From Nemertoderma westbladi (taxonomy: Eukaryota > Xenacoelomorpha > Nemertodermatida > Nemertodermatidae): a stretch of DNA of 64,000 bases. The stretch lies in contig JAUCBJ010001142.1 in the NCBI GenBank assembly GCA_032718475.1, forward strand, positions 62,001 through 126,000, read 5' to 3'. A program made the position numbers and the translations under genes. The notes under the pieces were generated by a model, which ran no database searches, was not told where the DNA came from, and worked only from the letters and a program-made list of their open reading frames with translations. Shown one piece after another: positions 47,641-57,100 of this stretch. Position 1 is the stretch's first letter. Each line of letters starts with the position of its first letter.

Positions 47641-47830
47641 ACAGTATGTCTCCTTTACAATGCATTATAGTACAGCAGATCATACAAATAACTCCAGCTT
47701 AATCTAGACTTGTAAACCTTACCAAAGGCCGGGATTTTATATTTAATATTATTTTAAATCAGTATTTTTTATTGGAGTTATAATTACTATAAGATAAAGT
47801 AAAGGAGACTATCATATAAAACTGTTACGC
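47641..47830. mobile_element. Small MITE-like element with TCTCCTTTAC ends
   Basis: AACAGTATGTCTCCTTTAC at the left pairs with GTAAAGGAGACTATCATA...ACTGTT at the right. About 190 bp, non-coding, immediately next to the previous one. Confidence 0.55.
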
Positions 47831-47834
47831 AACA

Positions 47835-49830
47835 CGGCGGCTACCAGATCATATAATTGGTATGTTAATTACCAGGGTGAGTGGATTATAATATATACGA
47901 TGTTTCTAAAAGTATACCGTATTGGTACCGGTACCGAAGGCTCCTTTCGATAGCTGCTACCCGAGAGTAATAAGGCTGGGCGCTACTCCCATCCCTTCTA
48001 CTCCCAGCTATTCGTAAAACACGGTACCTACTTACGCAACACGGCAATATTAACAGACCAAACATTTAATAATATAATATTAACTAGGCCAATGTGAGTG
48101 CGTAAATAGGATACGGTATTAAAAATGAGATTATTACTAAAATTATATACCGTATATTGGTAGCGATACTTAAAGGAATATGGCGTAAGGCGTAATATTA
48201 TAAATGTACTGTTTTACAGCACATACCTTAAAGAATTAAAATAAACAACAAATTAATATTCGATTTTAGGTTTATGGAAAAATAGTACGTACGTACCATT
48301 GCGTTCGACGAATTTTTAAATTAATTTGACAAAAGTGTGCCATATTTTTTATATTTGTGATCCAAAGCCTAAGAATCATTAGATCACAGTTAGTTTAGTA
48401 AATAGTTAGTTTAAAGTAAATAATCAGTAAGTATAATTGATACCAATTGAACGTGAACGACTGAGTATAGAGTGAACTCTAAAAAAATAGTTAAAATAAA
48501 AAAAAATAGTGTTTTTGGAAAAAATTGTAAAAAATATGGCAGCAGATTTTAATATGAAATATATAGAGGCGCCTGCGTTGCATGAGTCCCCAGCTGGTAG
48601 GAATAAAAACAATGCGTAATAAGTTTGGTGTACATGTTGAGATAAAGGACATAAAATAATAGAGATAAAAGTAAATAACAGACAGAGGCAAATGTCTGAT
48701 TTACAGGGAGTGCCAAAATAAAGTTACTGTTTTATTTTCACAATTTTGGAGGCTAAAGCCAAAACGAAAATTCAAACTTCGATGTCAAATTTTCGTCCAT
48801 AGAAATAGAGTGATACATTTTTCAGACACTATAACAGTCTAAGTCAAGGAACAATATTATAAAACAATTCCCGAGGCGGGAAAATTCCTACCTGAAAAGA
48901 ATTGAAAAAATATTACATCCTTGAAAAAGACTGTCTTTCTAAAGCAACATACTAACTAGACTCTATGAGTGGGGTTATCCATATTAAATTATACACCAAA
49001 CTTATTAATTGCAAAGATATAATAGAAATTAACTATTCTAGATAATTAAATAAATAATTTGTGATGGGACTACGTCAATGTAATAGCCTCCAATCACCCC
49101 TGGATAGCCATCACTATACAATATGTTACTAGTTCGCCCACAATTTTATATATTTTGTCTCATTAAATTCAATCTAGAATGTAGATAATATACAAAAGCA
49201 TCTGTTTTTATTCGTAACAGATTGAACGCTGTGTGTAATGTTCGGATTAGAGGAGAAACATGTGGCAATTCTAAAAAAGGGTGGAGTTAATTTTTTTTTT
49301 TGAAATTGATATTATCTGAATAGAAAACAAGTAAATAGAGTGATTCAGTTGTTCATTCAGAGTTTGCTTTTTTCATAGGCTATATGTGATAGTAATCTAG
49401 TAGTAAACAAATGATTATTTCGTTTTTAACTCAAGTTTAATAACTTTGAAAATGAGAAAATGAAAATTATAAAAGAGTGGAAGATCACCCATGGTGGTAA
49501 ACATTTTTTAGGCATTCCCTGTTTTAGTGTAAGCCTAAAAAATTCTCCCATTCAATGTCAGTAGTTCATAATTAGTCTATTTGACTCATTTATTTTTTTG
49601 TAAATATGTTACTTATTTATTACGAACGAATGAAGTGGTAGGCATATGTTTATTTTTTCTATCATCTTTACTTATTTATTGCAAGTCAAATTTAAATTGC
49701 ATTGAGCACGGATAAAAAAAATTGATATAATACGTTTATTTTTACATCAATCGTGTGTTTTCTACTTTGTGCAATATTCCAAGAGGTAAAAATGACAATT
49801 TTGAAAAAAATAAATTACACTCCACCCTAC
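47835..49830. other. Intergenic, no gene seen
   Basis: TTACGCAACACGGC occurs twice, near 47,825 and 48,032. No host exon was recognised, including no upstream PDCD5 exon. Confidence 0.4.
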
Positions 49831-49834
49831 CTAC

Positions 49835-50468
49835 CTACTGTGTTGTCATTTGCACAAGTGTAAGAGTGTCGAACAGTATGTGTAGTAGTGCGTCTTGTGC
49901 AAACTGCAGGACTTGGGAACTATTTAGACCATCGTGTAATGATGATGTAATATAGTTCCTCAAGACCTGCCTGTGTGTAATGTTTTGTGGGTGACGCCCC
50001 CCACCTGTAAATCCTGTAATATAAAATAGTACGTACCACCTACCCAGAGGCCTACAGTAATTAGATTGAACCACACCCTCGGAATTGTGTTTGCGAAGCT
50101 GTTTTTTTAGGTTTTCAGCTTCGCCTATGTAAGTAGTACCTGGTTCATCTATGGACTCAAGGCAGTAGACAAATCCCGTAGATGTGTTAGGGATCAGTCT
50201 ACGATATGGAGGGATGGGGTTATCGGCCGCTAAATTTATTAAATTATCGCGTATGATGGGATCCTTTAGACAATCCCTTTTGTCAATCATGCGGTTGGTG
50301 AGAACCGCATAACAAGACGGCACCTTCAATAAGGAACGGATTGCCTTAAGGGTCTCATCAAAGTTTCCAACAAACATTAGGTCATCCAAAGTACGGACCC
50401 TGGATACCAAAACTAATAATTGTTCCTTGAGCCATAGAATCCAGATGTTGTCCCGTAGTGTTTTTTAG
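49835..50468 (-). pseudogene. GIY-YIG endonuclease domain, C-terminal part of the helicase polypeptide in shifted frame
   Basis: The frame opens right after a TAA at about 50,468 and has no ATG at its start, so it reads as the continuation of the helicase in another phase. Counting from 50,410, GFVYCLES (79-86), TYIGEAENLKKQLRKHNSEG (93-112) and RWYVLFYITGF form a GIY-YIG nuclease module (variant GFVY...TYIG, with the Arg/His-Asn helix after it). The preceding WLKEQLLVLVSRVRTLDDLM resembles the end of a superfamily 1 helicase core, where the family usually has 'LVVLLSRT'. GIY-YIG enzymes nick or cut DNA, so with the helicase this suggests a mobile-element replication or excision protein. The catalytic Glu was not located with confidence. 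Confidence 0.75.
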
Positions 50469-52224
50469 ATTTAGGATTACGTACATAGCCTATTTGAGTA
50501 GCTACTTTGCCACATGTTTCTCCCATAACCCTGTAGTGAGTCATGGCCGTCACATGAAGTAGGGGCCACTGTTCTCGGTGGGCCTTTTGTTGGTGAATAC
50601 CTACTTCAATGTCAACAGACACATGTCGACGTAAAGATATCAGTGGATAGTGACTGACATTGTTTACGTCGATATGTATCTCTTGTAGCGGCGCTAGACG
50701 GACTATCACTCGCTGTTCCTCCAATGGATCAGTGTCCACTGGAAGATCCTCAATTACCACCAATTGCCCCTGTGAAAAAGTATGCCCCCCAACTTTCCCA
50801 TTGTATGTTAATCTCATGATCCCTCCCTTATGGATAAATAATTCCCTTTTTTCTAGAACATTTTTTGTTAGTGCGTTTGAAACCCTTGGTGATGCAGCCA
50901 GCCAGTTATTAATCCCACATTTCATACTATCCATGCTTGTGTATGTACTCCCCTCCACGCCTGTTTGAGATTTTAATTTTGTGAGGTAGATGTCAGTGGC
51001 ATGCTCTTCGGCTCTGCGTGTTCCCAAAATTGAGGTGTACTCAGAAGGAACATCCTCCCACGTTGGTACGATGTGTCTCTCGCACCGTCTACGAAAGATG
51101 GAAATAACTGACTCAACCTCCTCGTCGTTCAGCGACGGACGTCTCAGTAACTCGAGCAAGTCACGGAGGTCCGAGTCACTCGCTGAACGAACGTATTGGT
51201 TGAGTCTTGCTATCCTGAAGGTGGTCATAAAGTGGGGTGACAGCCAGATGGGAAGTCCCGATATAGGTGGCAACTGTGCCGGGTCGCCGCTGGCGATTAA
51301 CAGAGTGCCACCGAACGGAACATCCACATCCTTGACCTTTCGGAGGACGTGATCTAGTACGGCAAAATCTTCTGCACTAAACAGGCCGATTTCGTCGACT
51401 AGAATCACGTCCACACGCTGCAGGACTGCCATCCCCACTTTACTCCTCGCTAGGTTAAGCAGGCTTTCCTCGGCTAACCTGCCTACTAGCTTTTTACCAG
51501 CAGCAGTTCCATAGCGCCCCAAACTAAGGAACCGGTGGTAATGGATTCCACCTAAGACGCGGGATCTCCGGCTGGTGAGGGAAATAAGGGCAACTTTTAA
51601 ATTCCGGGCTAAGGCATGTGCGCCTGCTGTCAGGAGTACGTGAGTCTTCCCTGTCCCCGGAGCGCCTACAATAACCGGAGATTCGACAAATCTTGTTGTT
51701 GGATCTTTGAGTTTGTCGATAGATTGTTTACAAAGATCTAAACAAGCTCGTTGTTCCAATACTGAAGCTTCATTTTGTAACGGACATTGATTTATGACTG
51801 CTTCCCAGTCCTGTGGTAAAATGTTACCTGAAACTTGGCATAAGTTATCATCAGGGAGGTTATAAACCCCCTGTTCCCTGAAACCCTTTATTAAGTTGGC
51901 ATGGCGAGTAAATTCCTGACTTGCCAGGTCAGCTTCAGCTTCAGCTTGGAACAACGATTCCAACACCAAAGGCATGTTGGTATATTTCAGACCTTCCCCA
52001 GCCAAAAAGTGTTTAAGCGTGAAATTTGACATATTGAATAATTTTTCAAATTGTCTTGTGCTTATGGCTTTGTGCTGCAACTGTTTCATGACGTAATCAT
52101 GACGGAGTTTGAGGGATTCAGCTTCCGTCACATTACGCCAATCACCAACAAGTTTAGCACGCTGGAAACTTTCCAATAAATTTTGACAGGAATACAAATC
52201 AATTTCATTTGTAAAATGCCCCAT
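50413..52224 (-). CDS. PIF1/RecD-like superfamily 1 DNA helicase
   Basis: A 603-residue frame from the ATG at 52,224 (an ATG at 52,290 would run antisense through the PDCD5 exon and is less likely). Helicase motifs: Walker A VGAPGTGKTH (about 186-195), Walker B VILVDEIGLF (Asp277-Glu278), motif III SGDPAQLPP (312-320), LNQYVRSASDSDLRDLLELL (motif IV-like) and, near the end, TAMTHYRVMGETCGKVATQI, which stands where PIF1 proteins have TxHKxQGxT. The N-terminal 180 residues are unassigned. The frame stops at 50,413, prematurely for the family: the conserved helicase end and a GIY-YIG domain follow in the -1 frame after a run of six A (50,466-50,461). It is probably an element-encoded protein rather than host PIF1, which has a different N-terminus and no GIY-YIG domain. 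The substrate would be DNA; the element's ends were not found. Confidence 0.8.
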   Translation of the reverse strand: MGHFTNEIDLYSCQNLLESFQRAKLVGDWRNVTEAESLKLRHDYVMKQLQHKAISTRQFEKLFNMSNFTLKHFLAGEGLKYTNMPLVLESLFQAEAEADLASQEFTRHANLIKGFREQGVYNLPDDNLCQVSGNILPQDWEAVINQCPLQNEASVLEQRACLDLCKQSIDKLKDPTTRFVESPVIVGAPGTGKTHVLLTAGAHALARNLKVALISLTSRRSRVLGGIHYHRFLSLGRYGTAAGKKLVGRLAEESLLNLARSKVGMAVLQRVDVILVDEIGLFSAEDFAVLDHVLRKVKDVDVPFGGTLLIASGDPAQLPPISGLPIWLSPHFMTTFRIARLNQYVRSASDSDLRDLLELLRRPSLNDEEVESVISIFRRRCERHIVPTWEDVPSEYTSILGTRRAEEHATDIYLTKLKSQTGVEGSTYTSMDSMKCGINNWLAASPRVSNALTKNVLEKRELFIHKGGIMRLTYNGKVGGHTFSQGQLVVIEDLPVDTDPLEEQRVIVRLAPLQEIHIDVNNVSHYPLISLRRHVSVDIEVGIHQQKAHREQWPLLHVTAMTHYRVMGETCGKVATQIGYVRNPKSKKHYGTTSGFYGSRNNY

Positions 52225-52241
52225 TGATAAAAGGAGATCAG

Positions 52242-52421
52242 ATGATAGAAAATCTAGTAATCCAGATGGCGCAGAGAGGACAAATCTCATCAAAACTCAA
52301 TGAAAGCGCTCTAAAAGATTTACTCGAACAAGTCAGCCAACAAACCGTAAAGAAACAAACTAAGGTTGTGTTCGATCGACGCCGAGCCAACTTGGACAGC
52401 GATGATAGCGACGATTATTAG
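52242..52421 (+). CDS. PDCD5: PDCD5 3'-terminal exon or fragment
   Basis: 59 codons plus stop: MIENLVIQMAQRGQISSKLN, then LLEQVSQQT, FDRRRANLDSDDSDDY and TAG. This aligns without gaps to the C-terminal half of animal PDCD5 (ENxLIQMAxxGQ...VSQQTxK...FxRRxxxxDSDxDD), a small helical protein that binds the TRiC chaperonin and promotes apoptosis. The frame is closed upstream by a TAA (52,213), so an acceptor is needed: AG at 52,241 or 52,233, both with a poor pyrimidine tract. The divergent helicase start is only 18 bp away. No other PDCD5 exon was found in the window. It could be a real last exon with an element inserted against it, or a captured or retrocopied fragment. Confidence 0.75.
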   Translation: MIENLVIQMAQRGQISSKLNESALKDLLEQVSQQTVKKQTKVVFDRRRANLDSDDSDDY

Positions 52422-52503
52422 ATCGACTACCGGTACCGACTAGGCCTATTATACTTTATTCAATTCATTTATATTGACCTTACCGGTAGTCCAGTAGTCT
52501 TTG

Positions 52504-52980
52504 CATCATATCCGGAATATAGTGTTGTAATTCAGGTACACGCCCCCACCCTCCACCCCCAAATTTGTATGTAAATCATCATGCTATAATGAGATAAATT
52601 CCATGATATTTGAAACAGAGATAGTTTCACCTCCCCCTACTGGCCTTGGGTGAGCCAGAATTTTAATGTTTGCTTGAAATCGTTTAGCTACAAGCTTTTG
52701 CTAATCAATGGAAAGATGGCAATGCGAGGATTCAAAATATGTAACACAAAAAATAGGTATTGCTGAATATGGGTATTTGAAAGTTGCATGTTTGATATCT
52801 GCGAAAGAAAGTTTTATTCAATAAAAAAAATGCACATAATTCTTAGTCACCAAGTAAGGAGGAGGGAGGTGAAACCTCTTTATTAAGATTCATATAATTT
52901 TTAGAATATTTTTGTGGGAGGGAGGAGGGGGGGGGGGGGGGTGAACCGAATTATAACACTTGATTATCATTCCGAGAGAT
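52504..52980. mobile_element. Short MITE of family F
   Basis: The left part (GGAATATAGTG, TTTGAAACAGAGATAGTTTC, TGGGTGAGCCAGAATTTTA) matches the left arm at 36,615. The right part (AGGAGGGAGGTGAAAC, then a G15 tract and CCGAATTATAACACTTGA) matches the right arm, with more decay. It has no interior cargo and lies 80 bp from the PDCD5 stop codon. Confidence 0.8.
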
Positions 52981-53299
52981 GGTGTAATTAAGCATATTAA
53001 ATCATTGTAAGTTTATAATTTTCAATAGTGGCTATAGACTATTTCTGTATTATTATTTACCGATAAAACAGAAATGATCCTTTTTAACCTGCTGCGAAGT
53101 GTCCGCCATTGTATTCTATTGGTTTCCGTATATTAAGTGATGTGTGATATTCTAGAAGTCTTACAGTTTAATTATATTTTATAATCTTTGTACTCGATTA
53201 TTTCGTTTTGGATATTCGCAATCTACTGTTAATGTTCTTCCATGATTGTTTTAGAATTTCCTTCTCACTTATGTTTTAAGGTAATAATTTTTATTATTT

Positions 53300-53440
53300 A
53301 TTACATGGGAAAAAAGTTATAACTTTTTCGCTCGCTATTCTCGATGCATTTTATTTACCAAGCGCCAGCGAGGTTAATAAAGGGTCGCGAGAATATTGAA
53401 AAAATGTTCTCAGTTTTTTTCCCATGTAATACGTAATTTT
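53300..53440. mobile_element. Small inverted-repeat element (about 130 bp)
   Basis: TTATTACATGGGAAAAAAG at the left pairs with TTTTTTTCCCATGTAATA at the right, and CTATTCTCG with CGAGAATA inside it. Confidence 0.6.
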
Positions 53441-53509
53441 ATTCTTAAATTGGCACTTTTTTGTTGCTCAATTCTTTAATAAAACGATACAGCGATATAG
53501 TGGTACAAA

Positions 53510-53870
53510 ATAAATTGAAGCTGCAGTATTTTACTATATTGCTTCCATAGTTACTGCAATTCATATTATTGTAGTATTCAACTCCTGATGCTGCCTTACT
53601 CAATGTTAAATAATTTAGTGTTCTCGAATATTTATTAAGTAACTAGAGAGCCGCTTAACTAACCATAAACCAATATTGGATATTGAGTTTCGATTTTGAG
53701 TTCGCCGGGCAGACACTAAAGTTCAGTGTGTGAATGGATTTTGCTCAATTTACTTGCACACCTTTTCTACGAGGTGCTCTTTCAATATATTTAATAAAAT
53801 ATAAGAAATTCTTCAAAAATATTTAATTTCACTTTTTTTCGCCGGGAAAATTAAAATCAATGCAATCCTA
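53510..53870. repeat. Dispersed repeat, copy 3
   Basis: Same series of phrases as 1,490-1,880 (GCTTCCATAGTTA, AACTAGAGAGCCGCTTA, CCAATATTGGATATTG, GGATTTTGCT, CTTTTCTAC), with about 15-20 percent visible differences. Confidence 0.7.
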
Positions 53871-53976
53871 CTTTGCTAAGTTCAAAAGTAGTATTAGCAA
53901 CATTCACCAGTCTATGCTAAAGCACACCGCTTTATCACATCGCTAAAACAGCACGTACTCATTTTGGGATTTGTTT

Positions 53977-54072
53977 CTAGTTGGCATTGGAAACGGAAAC
54001 CTCAACCTCAGGTATTGGTCTGTCTCTGCCAACCGAACCACTGAGCGATGGCCTAGGTCCATCAGACGCCAT
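53977..54072 (-). CDS. Small ORF beside the satellite, doubtful
   Basis: An ATG at 54,072 in a good Kozak context (A at -3, G at +4) starts MASDGPRPSLSGSVGRDRPI and continues for 11 codons to a stop. The composition is protein-like, and it could be a first coding exon read away from the satellite, but no GTRAG donor was found. Confidence 0.2.
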   Translation of the reverse strand: MASDGPRPSLSGSVGRDRPIPEVEVSVSNAN

Positions 54073-54112
54073 TATGATATTTATAGAAATAGTTTTATAC
54101 AGAAATAAACAA

Positions 54113-57100
54113 GCGATACACAGCAGTGTGTTGTACCTAATGCATTGCCTACAACTACAATACACAGCAGTTTGTTGTACCTAATGCATTGCCTACAATA
54201 CACAGCAGTTTGTTGTACCTAATGCATTGCCTACAATACACAGCAGTTTGTTGTACCTAATGCATTGCCTACAACTACAATACACAGCAGTTTGTTGTAC
54301 CTAATGCATTGCCTACAACTACAATACACAGCAGTTTGTTGTACCTAATGCATTGCTTACAACTACAATACACAGCAGTTTGTTGTACCTAATGCATTGC
54401 TTACAACTACAATACACAGCAGTTTGTTGTACCTAATGCATTGCAATACACATCAGTTTGTTGTACCTAATGCATTGCAATACACAGCAGTTTGTTGTAC
54501 CTAATGCATTGCAATACACATCAGTTTGTTGTACCTAATGCATTGCCTACAATACACAGCAGTTTGTTGTACCTAATGCATTGCTTACAACTACAATACA
54601 CAGCAGTTTGTTGTACCTAATGCATTGCCTACAACTACAATACACAGCAGTTTGTTGTACCTAATGCATTGCCTACAATACACAGCAGTTTGTTGTACCT
54701 AATGCATTGCAATACACATCAGTTTGTTGTACCTAATGCATTGCAATACACAGCAGTTTGTTGTACCTAATGCATTGCTTACAACTACAATACACAGCAG
54801 TTTGTTGTACCTAATGCATTGCCTACAATACACAGCAGTTTGTTGTACCTAATGCATTGCTTACAACTACAATACACAGCAGTTTGTTGTACCTAATGCA
54901 TTGCCTACAACTACAATACACAGCAGTTTGTTGTACCTAATGCATTGCCTACAACTACAATACACAGCAGTTTGTTGTACCTAATGCATTGCTTACAACT
55001 ACAATACACAGCAGTTTGTTGTACCTAATGCATTGCCTACAATACACAGCAGTTTGTTGTACCTAATGCATTGCTTACAACTACAATACACAGCAGTTTG
55101 TTGTACCTAATGCATTGCCTACAACTACAATACACAGCAGTTTGTTGTACCTAATGCATTGCCTACAACTACAATACACAGCAGTTTGTTGTACCTAATG
55201 CATTGCCTACAATACACAGCAGTTTGTTGTACCTAATGCATTGCTTACAACTACAATACACAGCAGTTTGTTGTACCTAATGCATTGCCTACAACTACAA
55301 TACACAGCAGTTTGTTGTACCTAATGCATTGCCCTACAATACACAGCAGTTTGTTGTACCTAATGCATTGCTTACAACTACAATACACAGCAGTTTGTTG
55401 TACCTAATGCATTGCCTACAACTACAATACACAGCAGTTTGTTGTACCTAATGCATTGCCTACAATACACAGCAGTTTGTTGTACCTAATGCATTGCCTA
55501 CAACTACAATACACAGCAGTTTGTTGTACCTAATGCATTGCCTACAATACACAGCAGTTTGTTGTACCTAATGCATTGCTTACAACTACAATACACAGCA
55601 GTTTGTTGTACCTAATGCATTGCTTACAACTACAATACACAGCAGTTTGTTGTACCTAATGCATTGCCTACAATACACAGCAGTTTGTTTACCTTATGCA
55701 TTGCCTACAACTACAATACACATCAGTTTGTTGTACCTAATGCATTGCCTACAACTACAATACACAGCAGTTTGTTGTACCTAATGCATTGCCTACAATA
55801 CACAGCAGTTTGTTGTACCTAATGCATTGCTTACAACTACAATACACAGCAGTTTGTTGTACCTAATGCATTGCCTACAACTACAATACACAGCAGTTTG
55901 TTGTACCTAATGCATTGCCTACAACTACAATACACAGCAGTTTGTTGTACCTAATGCATTGCCTACAATACACAGCAGTTTGTTGTACCTAATGCATTGC
56001 CTACAATACACAGCAGTTTGTTGTACCTAATGCATTGCCTACAATACACAGCAGTTTGTTGTACCTAATGCATTGCCTACAACTACAATACACAGCAGTT
56101 TGTTGTACCTAATGCATTGCCTACAACTACAATACACAGCAGTTTGTTGTACCTAATGCATTGCCTACAATACACAGCAGTTTGTTGTACCTAATGCATT
56201 GCCTACAATACACAGCAGTTTGTTGTACCTAATGCATTGCCTACAATACACAGCAGTTTGTTGTACCTAATGCATTGCCTACAACTACAATACACAGCAG
56301 TTTGTTGTACCTAATGCATTGCCTACAACTACAATACACAGCAGTTTGTTGTACCTAATGCATTGCCTACAATACACAGCAGTTTGTTGTACCTAATGCA
56401 TTGCCTACAATACACAGCAGTTTGTTGTACCTAATGCATTGCAATACACATCAGTTTGTTGTACCTAATGCATTGCCTACAATACACAGCAGTTTGTTGT
56501 ACCTAATGCATTGTAATACACATCAGTTTGTTGTACCTAATGCATTGCCTACAATACACAGCAGTTTGTTGTACCTAATGCATTGCTTACAACTACAATA
56601 CACAGCAGTTTGTTGTACCTAATGCATTGCCTACAACTACAATACACAGCAGTTTGTTGTACCTAATGCATTGCCTACAACTACAATACACAGCAGTTTG
56701 TTGTACCTAATGCATTGCCTACAATACACAGCAGTTTGTTGTACCTAATGCATTGCCTACAACGACAATACACAGCAGTTTGTTGTACCTAATGCATTGC
56801 CTACAATACACAGCAGTTTGTTGTACCTAATGCATTGCCTACAACTACAATACACAGCAGTTTGTTGTACCTAATGCATTGCCTACAACTACAATACACA
56901 GCAGTTTGTTGTACCTAATGCATTGCCTACAATACACAGCAGTTTGTTGTACCTAATGCATTGCCTACAACTACAATACACAGCAGTTTGTTGTACCTAA
57001 TGCATTGCCTACAACTACAATACACAGCAGTTTGTTGTACCTAATGCATTGCCTACAATACACAGCAGTTTGTTGTACCTAATGCATTGCCTACAACGAC

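Noticed and set aside
50461-50467. Canonical -1 frameshift site
   Set aside because: AAAAAAC is present but in the wrong phase for X XXY YYZ relative to the helicase frame; an indel is simpler.
52225-52290. Upstream ATG of the helicase at 52,290
   Set aside because: The extra 22 codons are antisense to the conserved PDCD5 block, so they are unlikely to be part of the helicase.
36615-52980. One giant element bounded by the outermost family F ends
   Set aside because: Each family F end pairs well with a near partner (36.6/38.3 kb and 52.5/53.0 kb), giving two separate elements.
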